A stretch of DNA of 18,359 bases from Deltaproteobacteria bacterium (GTDB taxonomy: Bacteria; Desulfobacterota; Desulfobacteria; Desulfobacterales; C00003060): contig JAFDFO010000084.1 in assembly GCA_019309815.1 (NCBI GenBank), positions 1 to 18,359 of the forward strand, written 5' to 3'. The position numbers were made by a program, and so were the translations under genes. Positions 5,660 through 13,639 of this stretch are shown piece by piece (position 1 is the first letter of the stretch; every line of letters starts with the position of its first letter). The notes beneath the pieces are model-generated. The model was not told the DNA's origin. It did not search any database and saw only the letters and a program-made list of their open reading frames with translations.

Positions 5660-7381
5660 CTACTTGCAGACGCCACACGCCTTGCATAGATCCACATCAC
5701 ACGCTGGACTGGTTTTAGCCCGCAGCGCCTTTTCGTATTCCTCAACTAGGTAAGCCTTCTTGATACCATGGTCTATGAAATCCCAGGGGAGGATTTCATC
5801 CAGCGGCCGCTCTCTGTAAACGTAAAAATCCGGATTGATCACGGAAGCCTTGAGCGTTTTGATCCAGTTTCCGTTGTTATCCTGTGCATCGGCCAGCAAT
5901 TGAGCTGTTCGCCGATCTCCGCGGGAAAGCAGGGCCTGTATGTATGCCCATTTGGGCACGTCGGCGTGTACACGGACGTTTGCCACCCGCTTTAAACCGT
6001 CTTTCACATGTTTTATCTTTTCCTTTAGGACCTTCACGTCCTCAAGGGGTACCCACTGAAAGGGGGTGAACGGTTTAGGGATAAAGGAGCTGAGGCTCAC
6101 ACTTATCTGTCCGATCCTCTTGGCTGCCCGGCTAGCTTTAAGAAATCGGTGTTTGATCTGCTTGCACAAGGCTACAATTGCTTCCACATCATCCGTGGTC
6201 TCCGTGGGAAGGCCGACCATGAAATATAGCTTCAGGTTTGGTATCCCTGCCCTCACCAGAAGATCAGCAGCGGTCAACACATCCTGCTCGGTAATTCCCT
6301 TGTTGATAACACGGCGCATCCTTTCTGAGCCTGCATCAGGGGCAATCGTAACCGTCTTAAGACCGCTCTGGCTGAGAACACTCAATATTTCAGGTGTGAG
6401 CCGATTCGCTCTCAAGGAGCTGAAAGAAAGTTCAAGATCATGGTCAAGCGCCTTTTGACAAAGCTCTTCCATGTATGGAACATCTGAAACTGCAGCAGCC
6501 ATGAGACCTATACGATTCGATTCAACGGCCCCGATCTCCAAGGAATTCTGGAGTGCTTCCAAGGATCTGAACCGCGGTGGGCGATAGACAAACCCGGCTG
6601 CACAAAAACGGCACCCGTGGGGACATCCACGCCCCGCCTCAACAAGATAGGTATCATGAAAAGTCGTGTGAGTGGTCAGGATGGTGCTGCAGGTATCCCA
6701 GGGGGAAAGATCTTCTACCACGACCCGCTTGACCTTCCCAGGGGCTCCGTTCCCCGGTCGAAACTCAGAAATAGTGCCGTCCGGGTGGTAGGTTACATCG
6801 TACAATGCGGGTACATACGCACCGGGAACACCTTGAGCTAAGGCTTGAAGAAGTCCTTTTCGGTCCGAATGACTCCTGTAGACCTCAAGAAAGACCTCCA
6901 GAATTGGCTCTGCTTCGCCGATCAGGAAGCAATCTACGAAAGGGGCTATGGGTTCGGGATTTAGAAAGGCCGTGACTCCCCCGGCAATGACCAGAGGATG
7001 GGGGGTGTCTCGCTCTGATGACCACCGGGGGATGCCGGCCTCTGTTAGGAGGGTTAGGAGGTTAGAATAATCATTTTCAAAGGAAATGGAGAATGCAATG
7101 ATGTCAAATTTGCTTAATGGGTTCTGTGATTCTATTGATCGGATACCATCGTTGGTTGTACCCACATCCTCAGGGAGAAAGACCCGTTCACAGACCACAT
7201 CCTGGTAATCGTTTAGAAGGCGGTATATTGTATGAAAACCCAGGTTTGACATCCCAACGTGGTAGTAATTGGGATAGGCCAAGGCAACCCGGATCCTCCC
7301 GCCCCAGTCTTTTCTGACGGTGCCCCTCTCTGCAGCAAGGAACTCCTTGCTGGTTCCCCTGAACTTTTTCGACGCAGGCAT
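5660..7381 (-). CDS. B12-binding-type radical SAM protein (TIGR03960-like)
   Basis: A 573-residue radical S-adenosylmethionine enzyme. The N-terminal third resembles a cobalamin-binding-like domain (RVALAYPNYYHVGMSNLGFH; VIAGGVTAFLNPEPIAPFVD; FLIGEAEP). The radical SAM core starts at the 4Fe-4S motif CPHGCRFC (Cys253, Cys257, Cys260), followed by RPPRFRS and LKLYFMVGLPTET, as in the family. The C-terminus ends in a second cysteine cluster, CDVDLCKACGVCK. It resembles TIGR03960, proteins often fused to or next to a TIGR03936/DUF2344 partner. No such domain is attached here. The reaction is unknown. The gene lies 52 bp after ftsZ in the same direction and is probably cotranscribed with dcw, though a division role is only guilt by association. 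The start ATG 7381 is preceded by GGAAGGA about 14 nt away. Confidence 0.85.
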   Translation of the reverse strand: MPASKKFRGTSKEFLAAERGTVRKDWGGRIRVALAYPNYYHVGMSNLGFHTIYRLLNDYQDVVCERVFLPEDVGTTNDGIRSIESQNPLSKFDIIAFSISFENDYSNLLTLLTEAGIPRWSSERDTPHPLVIAGGVTAFLNPEPIAPFVDCFLIGEAEPILEVFLEVYRSHSDRKGLLQALAQGVPGAYVPALYDVTYHPDGTISEFRPGNGAPGKVKRVVVEDLSPWDTCSTILTTHTTFHDTYLVEAGRGCPHGCRFCAAGFVYRPPRFRSLEALQNSLEIGAVESNRIGLMAAAVSDVPYMEELCQKALDHDLELSFSSLRANRLTPEILSVLSQSGLKTVTIAPDAGSERMRRVINKGITEQDVLTAADLLVRAGIPNLKLYFMVGLPTETTDDVEAIVALCKQIKHRFLKASRAAKRIGQISVSLSSFIPKPFTPFQWVPLEDVKVLKEKIKHVKDGLKRVANVRVHADVPKWAYIQALLSRGDRRTAQLLADAQDNNGNWIKTLKASVINPDFYVYRERPLDEILPWDFIDHGIKKAYLVEEYEKALRAKTSPACDVDLCKACGVCK

Positions 7382-7384
7382 TTG

Positions 7385-7398
7385 TTATTCATCATTCC
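7385..7398 (-). repeat. Two-unit 7-nt repeat in the ftsZ / radical SAM gap
   Basis: TTATTCA then TCATTCC. The 14-nt block GTTATTCATCATTC (7384-7397) is identical to part of the longer array at 17272-17306 between murD and mraY, so it looks like a minimal member of the same repeat type. Confidence 0.4.
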
Positions 7399-7433
7399 TT
7401 CCGCTGGAAAATGACCAATCACTGCTGACGAAC

Positions 7434-8606
7434 TTAATCCGCCTTGCGTCTCATGAAGGTGGGGACTTCCAGGTCATGACCGTCCAGGATAATCCCGCGA
7501 TACCCTCTGTATTGCGCCCCGCCTGACTCACCCACTGCCTGCTCCTTACGAATGAAGGTTGGCTCATCAAGGTCGGTAGCGCGGGTAAGGTCAGCCGGCG
7601 TGATGTCACGAACCTTGCCGTTAGTTTGAGGCACCTTTCTCTCTTCTTCCTTTGTGCCGATCCCGGTAGCGATGACGGTGACCCTGAGCTCATCCTGTAT
7701 GCCGTCATCCAAGACCGCGCCCCAGATGATGTCTGCGTCTTCACCAACTTCGCTGTGAATCCTGTCCGAAGCTTCCGTCATTTCTGCCATTGTCAGGTCC
7801 GGCCCGCACGTAATGTTCATCAAAACGCCCCGTGCTCCTTCAATGGAAACACCTTCCAAGAGCGGATGGGAAATGGCTCTTTCAGCTGCCTCAACTGCTC
7901 GATTCTCCCCACTGGCAATCCCGGTTCCCATGATGGCCAGACCTGCCTTTGACATGGTCGTCCTGACATCTGAAAAATCCAGGTTGATCAGGCCGGGCAT
8001 CATGATCAGGTCGGTGATTCCTCTCACAGCATGCAGAAGGACTTCATCGGCTTTCTTAAACATCTCGATCGCCGTGGCATTTCTCGATGCGAGTCCCCTG
8101 AGTCGGTCATTTGGGATCACGATTACCGTGTCTGCGACATCCTTGAGGGCTTCCAAACCGAGTTCAGCCTGTCTGGCTCGTTTCTTCCCTTCAAAGCTAA
8201 AAGGCTTGGTTACCACGGCCACGGTGAGTGCGCCCACCTCCTTGCAGGTCTCAGCAATGACAGGAGCGGCACCGGTGCCAGTGCCGCCGCCGAGACCAGC
8301 CGTGATAAAGACCATGTGGCTGTCTTCCACTGAGCTTCGCACGGCGTCCACGTTTTCTATGGCAGCCTGTCGCCCGACTTCAGGGTTTGCCCCGGCTCCA
8401 AGGCCCTCGGTCAGCTTTTCTCCTATCTGGATTCTGGCTGGTGCCTTGGAAGCTTCAAGATCTTGGGCATCGGTGTTGACCGCAATAAACTTGGCGCCCT
8501 GAAGCTTCCCATCGATCATATTGTTAATGGCATTCCCTCCTGCCCCCCCTACTCCGACTACTTTGATCTTGGCCGATTTCTCGTTCTCCACAAAACTGAA
8601 CATCAT
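7434..8606 (-). CDS. ftsZ: Cell division protein FtsZ
   Basis: Tubulin-like GTPase that polymerises into the cytoplasmic Z-ring and recruits the divisome. It has 390 residues from ATG 8606. Seen: the nucleotide site VVGVGGAGGNAINNM near the N-terminus, the tubulin signature GGGTGTG in ITAGLGGGTGTGAAP, the catalytic T7 loop NLDFSDVRTTM, a short linker, and the conserved C-terminal peptide DLEVPTFMRRKAD, which binds FtsA and other partners. The start is set by the strong ribosome site AGGAGGTG (8620-8613). An in-frame GTG at 8615 overlaps that site and is not a credible start. ATG 8603 is the next alternative. The 230-bp gap before it, after ftsA, contains an 8-nt repeat hairpin. That gap could hold a promoter, but none is clear. 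Confidence 0.98.
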   Translation of the reverse strand: MMFSFVENEKSAKIKVVGVGGAGGNAINNMIDGKLQGAKFIAVNTDAQDLEASKAPARIQIGEKLTEGLGAGANPEVGRQAAIENVDAVRSSVEDSHMVFITAGLGGGTGTGAAPVIAETCKEVGALTVAVVTKPFSFEGKKRARQAELGLEALKDVADTVIVIPNDRLRGLASRNATAIEMFKKADEVLLHAVRGITDLIMMPGLINLDFSDVRTTMSKAGLAIMGTGIASGENRAVEAAERAISHPLLEGVSIEGARGVLMNITCGPDLTMAEMTEASDRIHSEVGEDADIIWGAVLDDGIQDELRVTVIATGIGTKEEERKVPQTNGKVRDITPADLTRATDLDEPTFIRKEQAVGESGGAQYRGYRGIILDGHDLEVPTFMRRKAD

Positions 8607-8704
8607 TTTCCCCACCTCCTATTTTCTTGGGTCCATAGTCAACTGTCCCAGAACTCCTAACCCCCTATATGGACAATTATGGGTGTTTTAGTGGTGCTCA
8701 ATCC

Positions 8705-8773
8705 ATTGGAGTACTGGAGTGTTGGTCTGATTGTTTTTCCATTATTCCATTACTCCAATACTCCATTACTCCG
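8705..8773. repeat. 8-nt repeat array forming a hairpin, ftsA/ftsZ gap
   Basis: The left arm 8705-8725 (units like TTGGAGTA and CTGGAGTG) and right arm 8739-8759 (units like ATTCCATT and ACTCCAAT) are inverted. They match at 17 of 21 positions around a 13-nt loop. The right side continues with two more 8-nt units to 8773. The unit is almost the same as in the murB/murC array at 11924-12055. Confidence 0.75.
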
Positions 8774-8837
8774 GCCTGCCCGTGGTACGTCGCTTGAGAC
8801 GTCGAGTCTCTATTTCGAGCGCTCGCAAAGCCTTTTT

Positions 8838-10025
8838 CTATATTATATCCTTGAACCACTTCTTCATACGCCCCAAGACATTATCAAAGATGTTGCTGTC
8901 TCGAATTCTGAATTTCTTTTTGGGTGAAGTCCTGGCGCCGTAGAGTACCAGTCCGACGCCCGTGGCATACATTGGGTTGTTCACCACATCTACCAATCCC
9001 CTGATACCTGCAGGTTTTCCAATCCGTGTTGGAAGATTGAAAATCGCCTCAGCAATATCCACAACACCTTCCAGCAGAGAAGACCCGCCGGTAACCACCA
9101 TCCCGGAAGTGATTGAATCCTCCATGCTTGCCCGATAAACCTCCCGATGGATCAAGTTGAAGACCTCCTCAACTCTCGGCTCGAGGATTTCCCCGAGGAT
9201 TTGCCTTGAGAGGGTTCTGGACTTGCGGCCCCCGACACCCGGAACCTCTATGGTTTCGTCTTTGCTGATGTTTCTCGTAAGGGAACTTCCATACTTTATC
9301 TTGATCCTCTCTGCCTCGACCATGGGAGTTCTCAGACCCACGGAAATATCATGGGTGAGATTGTTTCCCCCAAGGGCCAGTACCGAGGTGTGTTTGATGC
9401 TGTTCCCCTTAAACACGGCCAGATCGGTGGTTCCTCCGCCAAAATCAACCAAGGCCGCACCCAGCGCTTGTTCCTCTTCGGTCAGTACGGCCTCGCTCGA
9501 TGCAAGGGATTGAAGCACAATATCGCACACATCCAGGCCGGCACGGTTGGCACATTTGATAATGTTTTGCGCTGAGGTAACGGCCCCCGTCACAATATGG
9601 ACTCTAGCTTCGAGACGAACACCCGACATCCCAAGGGGGTCTCGAATTCCATCCTGCTCATCTACAATGAACTCCTGGGGCAGCACATGAATGACTTCAC
9701 GGTCCATGGGAATGGCCACTGCCCTGGCTGCATCAATCACGCGCTCGATGTCCTTTTCAGTGACCTCATTACCCTTTATGGCAACAATGCCATGGCTGTT
9801 GAAACCCTTGATGTGACCCCCAGCAATCCCGGCGTACACAGATCTGATTTCGCAACCCGCCATAAGCTCAGCCTCTTCCACGGCCACCCCTTTTCGCAAC
9901 CCATCAGATACATGTGTTCCGATCCCCACAATGTCCGTCCCATCCGGGCCAACACTGCCTACCACCGCACAGATTTTCGTGGTCCCGATGTCCAGACCTA
10001 CGATTAGCTCTCCTTCACCTTGCAC
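8838..10025 (-). CDS. ftsA: Cell division protein FtsA, possibly with internal deletion in domain 1A
   Basis: Actin-like ATPase that tethers FtsZ filaments to the inner membrane. Seen: phosphate-1 motif VGLDIGTTKICAVVG, domain 1C text VIHVLPQEFIVD, phosphate-2 VDFGGGTTDLAVF, adenosine motif VVTGGSSLLEGV, and the amphipathic membrane-targeting tail GRMKKWFKDII. The ribosome site AAAGGAGGT (10040-10032) puts the start at GTG 10025, with 6-nt spacing. The GTG at 10031 touches the ribosome site, but its GTGA overlap with the ftsQ stop shows coupling. The length is 395 aa against about 410-420 usual. The shortfall maps to SDGLRKGVA-VEEAELMAG, where homologues carry roughly 14 more residues forming a helix. 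The reading frame is intact. Confidence 0.96.
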   Translation of the reverse strand: MQGEGELIVGLDIGTTKICAVVGSVGPDGTDIVGIGTHVSDGLRKGVAVEEAELMAGCEIRSVYAGIAGGHIKGFNSHGIVAIKGNEVTEKDIERVIDAARAVAIPMDREVIHVLPQEFIVDEQDGIRDPLGMSGVRLEARVHIVTGAVTSAQNIIKCANRAGLDVCDIVLQSLASSEAVLTEEEQALGAALVDFGGGTTDLAVFKGNSIKHTSVLALGGNNLTHDISVGLRTPMVEAERIKIKYGSSLTRNISKDETIEVPGVGGRKSRTLSRQILGEILEPRVEEVFNLIHREVYRASMEDSITSGMVVTGGSSLLEGVVDIAEAIFNLPTRIGKPAGIRGLVDVVNNPMYATGVGLVLYGARTSPKKKFRIRDSNIFDNVLGRMKKWFKDII

Positions 10026-10027
10026 CG

Positions 10028-10984
10028 TCACACCTCCTTTCGTCTGCCTGAGCCAGTGCCGGATCCTCCTGTGATAGAGGGGATTCCGGCCTGCCCGGCC
10101 ACGGACGGCCTGACCACGACACGATCTGCATCATCCAGATCTACATACTGAAGGTTCAAAAAACCGTCTTGTCGTTTCAAGTAAGAAATCATATCTCGAA
10201 GTCGGTTAAACTTTGATTCGTATCTCTCAAAGCCGATCTTGATCGCTGCAGGGCTGATCCCGCCCTCCGCTGAGCCAGCCACCGCGGGCGTGCACATTGG
10301 CATGGCAAGGAAGTTGTATGGTGCGAGAGAGGCATAAAGTGTTAGGCCCATATCCCTGTCAACATGAACCCGGTGCAACGCCGCAAATGGAATGACGCTG
10401 TCATGGCGTCTGCACAAGTGAAGTGCCTCCATAACTGACCTGAACAATCGAGAGCCCCATGGGTTCTCAAAATCAAAGCCCGCAAGGGAAAGGCCTGTTA
10501 CGATAGGGCCCCTGGCCTTATCGGAAGCCTCGGCCGGCTTGAAGATCTCACCGTTTTCGTCAAGATAGTAAAGTCCCTCCAAGTCGATTATGGCGATGGG
10601 TACCCGTTCTCTTACCCGAATGTGGATTTCATCAGGCAGCGTACGCTCAATCTCGGCCGCTGCAATCCACGGATCGGCGACAAGCATGTGCTGAAGCGTC
10701 TTCATGTTCACAGAAAGGATGTTGTCGTGAAGCTTCAATCCGGTGAGTTTGAGAATTCTCCCCCTTGAAAGCTCACGGCAACCTTCAACCGTGATCTTCT
10801 TAGCCTCAAAGTAAGGACTCTGAGTCACAGCGTCATACACCAGAATGAGAAGTAGACTCGTTCCGATCAGTCCTCCCATCAGCAACAGGATTCTGACACC
10901 CGTGAGAATTCGTCCAAAGACGCGCTGCCTTCTCTGTGCCAGACTGTTCTTCAAATAGTTTTTACGAGTCTTCTTCTTGGCCAA
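10028..10984 (-). CDS. ftsQ: Cell division protein FtsQ
   Basis: Bitopic divisome protein that links early cytoplasmic and late periplasmic division proteins. Seen: a basic cytoplasmic N-terminus (MAKKKTRKN), one transmembrane helix at about residues 27-49 (ILLLMGGLIGTSLLLILVYD), and a POTRA domain (YFEAKKITVEGCRELSRGRI through LPDEIHIRVRERVPIAII). The FtsQ beta-domain follows, ending around LQYVDLDDADRVVVRP. The start is TTG 10984, supported by GGAGGT eight bases upstream. It overlaps the end of murB by 23 nt. Two Gly/Ala/Pro-rich stretches look like additions: CTPAVAGSAEGGISPAA inside the beta-domain and VAGQAGIPSITGGSGTGSG at the C-terminus. Confidence 0.95.
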   Translation of the reverse strand: MAKKKTRKNYLKNSLAQRRQRVFGRILTGVRILLLMGGLIGTSLLLILVYDAVTQSPYFEAKKITVEGCRELSRGRILKLTGLKLHDNILSVNMKTLQHMLVADPWIAAAEIERTLPDEIHIRVRERVPIAIIDLEGLYYLDENGEIFKPAEASDKARGPIVTGLSLAGFDFENPWGSRLFRSVMEALHLCRRHDSVIPFAALHRVHVDRDMGLTLYASLAPYNFLAMPMCTPAVAGSAEGGISPAAIKIGFERYESKFNRLRDMISYLKRQDGFLNLQYVDLDDADRVVVRPSVAGQAGIPSITGGSGTGSGRRKEV

Positions 10985-11897
10985 CGATGGTTACCTCCGG
11001 TTCTAAGTCAACTCCGAACCTCTCATGTATTGCCTCCCGTATCTGCCTCATCAAGGTAAGCACGTCGGAAGCTTTGGCGCGCCCCCTGTTCACAATGAAA
11101 TTAGCATGAATGGTCGAGACCTCTGCTCCCCCGACCCGAAGCCCTTTCATTCCGGCTTGATCAATGAGTTCTCCAGCAGGTTTTTCTTCGAGTGGATTTC
11201 GAAACACAGAACCAGCACTGGGAAGTGAAAGCGGCTGGGTTGACTTTCGTTGCTTTTGCATACGGACTGCCTCCTGTTGCAGAACCTCCCGGCCTCTGCG
11301 CATTAGCTTGAACTGGCCACTTAAGATGACGGCCCCTTCTTCCAGTTCGAGCCTCCTGTAAGAAAACCGAAGTTGGTCCCGATCGAGGCTTGCCAACTCT
11401 CCATGTCGATTAAGCACCCTGATCGAACTGGTGCTGTCAGCCATGCATCCTCCCCACGCCCCTGCATTCATTCGGAGAGCCCCTCCAACGGTCCCCGGAA
11501 TACCGAGTCCGAAGCTTAGCCCGGCGAGCCCCTCGTCTATGGCATATTTGGCAAGTTGACGGAGTGGTACTGCTGCTCCGGTCTTGACCGTGGCTCCACT
11601 GCCATTGGCTTGGGGGATGAGCTGAATGGCTTCAAAGTCACCCGCCAACTTCAACGTCAGGCCTCGAATACCTCCGTCTCGGACCAGCAGATTGCTTCCG
11701 GCACCAAGGATCACAACCGGGTAGCCTTTCTCCCTAGCCCAAAGGACCAGATCCCTTATCTCCTGTTCGGTCCTCACGGTGACCAAGGCATCTACCGGCC
11801 CTCCGATGCGGAAAGTGGTGTGACGCGACATGGGTTCGTCAAACAAAACGTTCGCGCCGAAATATTCTAAAAGCCAAGTTCTATCGGACTCATTCAT
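10962..11897 (-). CDS. murB: UDP-N-acetylenolpyruvoylglucosamine reductase MurB
   Basis: FAD-dependent cytoplasmic reductase that turns UDP-GlcNAc-enolpyruvate into UDP-MurNAc with NADPH. Seen: the FAD-binding stretches TTFRIGGPVDALV, LGAGSNLLVRDGG and GIPGTVGGALRMNAGAWGG; FSYR; the catalytic serine in PSAGSVFRNP; STIHANFIVN; and the C-terminal acidic motif DLEPEVTIVG. The protein has 311 residues, the shorter type II form rather than the E. coli type I form. The start ATG 11897 (MNESDRTW) fits homologue length. The frame stays open upstream to 11999, but that part merely translates the 8-nt repeat array (STPILQYSG) and should not be annotated. The ribosome site is weak (AGAGG about 13 nt away). 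Confidence 0.97.
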   Translation of the reverse strand: MNESDRTWLLEYFGANVLFDEPMSRHTTFRIGGPVDALVTVRTEQEIRDLVLWAREKGYPVVILGAGSNLLVRDGGIRGLTLKLAGDFEAIQLIPQANGSGATVKTGAAVPLRQLAKYAIDEGLAGLSFGLGIPGTVGGALRMNAGAWGGCMADSTSSIRVLNRHGELASLDRDQLRFSYRRLELEEGAVILSGQFKLMRRGREVLQQEAVRMQKQRKSTQPLSLPSAGSVFRNPLEEKPAGELIDQAGMKGLRVGGAEVSTIHANFIVNRGRAKASDVLTLMRQIREAIHERFGVDLEPEVTIVGQEEDS

Positions 11898-11923
11898 ACG
11901 AAAAATTTGCCTCTGATGGTGAC

Positions 11924-12055
11924 CGGAGTATTGGAGTATTGGAGTACTGGAGTAATGCTTATCCAGAAAACCAATTTTTCTTTTGTTTCTTTTTTCCAAT
12001 ACTCCATTACTCCATCACTCCAGGTGTTTTTCACTCCACTACTCCATTTCTCCAA
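11924..12055. repeat. 8-nt repeat array forming a hairpin, murC/murB gap and murC 3' end
   Basis: On the plus strand, tandem units of the type GGAGTATT/GGAGTACT (11924-11957) face inverted units of the type ACTCCATT (11996-12024). The 26-nt arms 11925-11950 and 11996-12021 match at 22 positions around a 45-nt T-rich loop. Further ACTCCATT-like units run from 12032 to 12055, into the end of murC: its last codons (GAA ATG GAG) and stop TAG (12039-12041) lie inside the repeat. Confidence 0.8.
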
Positions 12056-13409
12056 GGAGTTTCTCTCCCACCTGCCAAACGTCCCCCGCCCCAAGGGTGA
12101 GCAAGACATCTCCTGGTTTCAAAATCTTCTTGAGGTGCGATACTGCTGCGTCCAGCCCCTGATGAAAGCTTGCATCTTTATGACCATGCTCACGAATCCC
12201 TTCACAGAGAGCCTGGCCGTCTATGTCTGCTATTGGTGTCTCGCCTGCCGAATAGATGGGAAGCACGAGCAGGCTGTCTGCCTCATAAAACGCCCGAGTG
12301 AAATCATCAAAAAGCGCAGCAACTCTGGAATACCGGTGGGGTTGAAACGCCACCACAATCCGCTGATCGGGCCAGCACTGGCGCACAGTCTGCAGCGTGA
12401 GCCGAATCTCCGTCGGATGGTGCCCATAGTCGTCGACCACCGTCACTTCTTCCAAAGTCCCCTTGACCTCGAGTCTGCGCTGGACCCCTTCAATTCCTTC
12501 GAGTGCACGGAGGATCGTGTCAAAGGGAATCCCGAGTTCCATGCCAATGGCGATACTCGCCATGGAATTGTACACATTGTGGATGCCGGGAAGATTTAAT
12601 ACAACAGAACCTAACTCTTCACCCCGGTGCGTTATGCGGTACTGGCTCCTAAGCCCCTCAAAGCGCAGGTCCTTTGCCTGATAGTCTGCCTGGGAAGTCA
12701 TCCCATATGTGATGAACCGCTTCGCAATCTTCGGAATCACATCCTGGATCCCTTCGTTGTCCAAACAGAGCACCGCCATGCCATAGAAGGGGACCTTGTT
12801 GATGAAATCGAGAAACACTTCTTTGATCTTGTCGAGATCCCCATAGAAATCAAGGTGTTCGGCATTGATGTTCGTCACCACACCAATGGTCGGAGAAAGC
12901 TTCAAGAAAGAGCCATCGCTCTCGTCGGCTTCTGCCACAATGTATTCCCCTTGGCCCAGCCGCGCATTGGTCCCAAGACTATCGAGTTTCCCACCGATGA
13001 CGACCGTGGGATCCAGCCCTCCATGATCAAGAACCGAAGCAATGATCCATGTGGTCGTAGTCTTGCCATGGGCACCTGCCACAGCAATGCTGTACTTAAG
13101 CCGCATGAGTTCTGCCAGCATTTCCGCTCTAGGGATGACCGGAACAATCGCCTCTTTGGCAGCCATGACTTCAGGGTTTTCTGCCCCCACTGCTGAGGAA
13201 ATCACCACAACATCCGCCCCCTGAATCTGCTCTGGACGGTGTCCTTCGAATATGGTCCCTCCAAGTTGGGCAAGGCGTCCGGTAATGTCGGTCAACCGCA
13301 AGTCCGAGCCGCTCACTTTGTAATCCAAGTTCAGGAGGAGTTCCGCGATCCCGCTCATCCCAATACCGCCGATCCCAACAAAATGAATGTGATATGTTTT
13401 CTGATACAA
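12039..13409 (-). CDS. murC: UDP-N-acetylmuramate--L-alanine ligase MurC
   Basis: Cytoplasmic ATP-dependent Mur ligase that adds L-Ala to UDP-MurNAc. Seen: the Rossmann motif VGIGGIGMSG (residues 11-20), the P-loop AGAHGKTTTT (111-120), VAEADESDGSF, NINAEHLDFYGD, VVDDYGHHPTEI and FQPHRYSRV in the C-terminal domain. The 456-aa length is normal. The start is TTG 13409 (then TAT CAG AAA). It is supported by TGAGGA about nine bases upstream and by the position of the Rossmann motif; no nearer ATG exists. The C-terminal residues GEME and the stop fall in the 8-nt repeat array. A 209-bp repeat-rich gap separates it from murG. Confidence 0.97.
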   Translation of the reverse strand: MYQKTYHIHFVGIGGIGMSGIAELLLNLDYKVSGSDLRLTDITGRLAQLGGTIFEGHRPEQIQGADVVVISSAVGAENPEVMAAKEAIVPVIPRAEMLAELMRLKYSIAVAGAHGKTTTTWIIASVLDHGGLDPTVVIGGKLDSLGTNARLGQGEYIVAEADESDGSFLKLSPTIGVVTNINAEHLDFYGDLDKIKEVFLDFINKVPFYGMAVLCLDNEGIQDVIPKIAKRFITYGMTSQADYQAKDLRFEGLRSQYRITHRGEELGSVVLNLPGIHNVYNSMASIAIGMELGIPFDTILRALEGIEGVQRRLEVKGTLEEVTVVDDYGHHPTEIRLTLQTVRQCWPDQRIVVAFQPHRYSRVAALFDDFTRAFYEADSLLVLPIYSAGETPIADIDGQALCEGIREHGHKDASFHQGLDAAVSHLKKILKPGDVLLTLGAGDVWQVGEKLLGEME

Positions 13410-13483
13410 GTTAAAGTGTCCTCAAATCCGACTGAAAGTGCCTAGAGTGAGCTAAAGTTGGAGAACTCATATCGATTCGCTCC

Positions 13484-13547
13484 GCATAGCGCATAGTGCA
13501 TGGCGTTCTGTTGTTTCACGCTCTGCGCTCTGCGCTTTGCGCTATGC
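13484..13547. repeat. 7-nt GCATAGC-type array forming a hairpin, murG/murC gap
   Basis: Units GCATAGC, GCATAGT and GCATGGC at 13484-13504 face the inverted units CTCTGCG, CTCTGCG, CTTTGCG and CTATGC (13521-13547). Arms 13484-13505 and 13526-13547 match at 18 of 22 positions. The unit period is 7 nt. Confidence 0.75.
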
Positions 13548-13553
13548 TTCCTT

Positions 13554-13639
13554 ATTCCGCATTCTGCATTCTGCATTCCGCACTCCGCACTCCCCATTTT
13601 GTTGTCAATTTTCAATCTTCAATTTTCAATGTTCAATAG
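13554..13639. repeat. Two adjacent 7-nt arrays (ATTCTGC type and TCAATTT type) running into murG
   Basis: The first array has six units at 13554-13595: ATTCCGC, ATTCTGC twice, ATTCCGC, ACTCCGC, ACTCCCC. The second has five units at 13605-13639: TCAATTT, TCAATCT, TCAATTT, TCAATGT, TCAATAG. The murG stop codon (13619-13621) and its last residues (LLNIEN) are encoded by the second array. Neither has an inverted partner. Confidence 0.8.

Noticed and set aside
5440..5745. Minus-strand frame beyond the radical SAM gene
   Set aside because: It overlaps the radical SAM 3' end in another frame, with no ribosome site or motif.
7813..8502. 229-codon frame antisense to ftsZ
   Set aside because: Shadow of the highly conserved ftsZ gene; its low-complexity Ser/Ala/Pro composition has no motif.
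11898..11999. N-terminal extension of MurB
   Set aside because: It only translates the 8-nt repeat array; the conserved MurB start fits ATG 11897.
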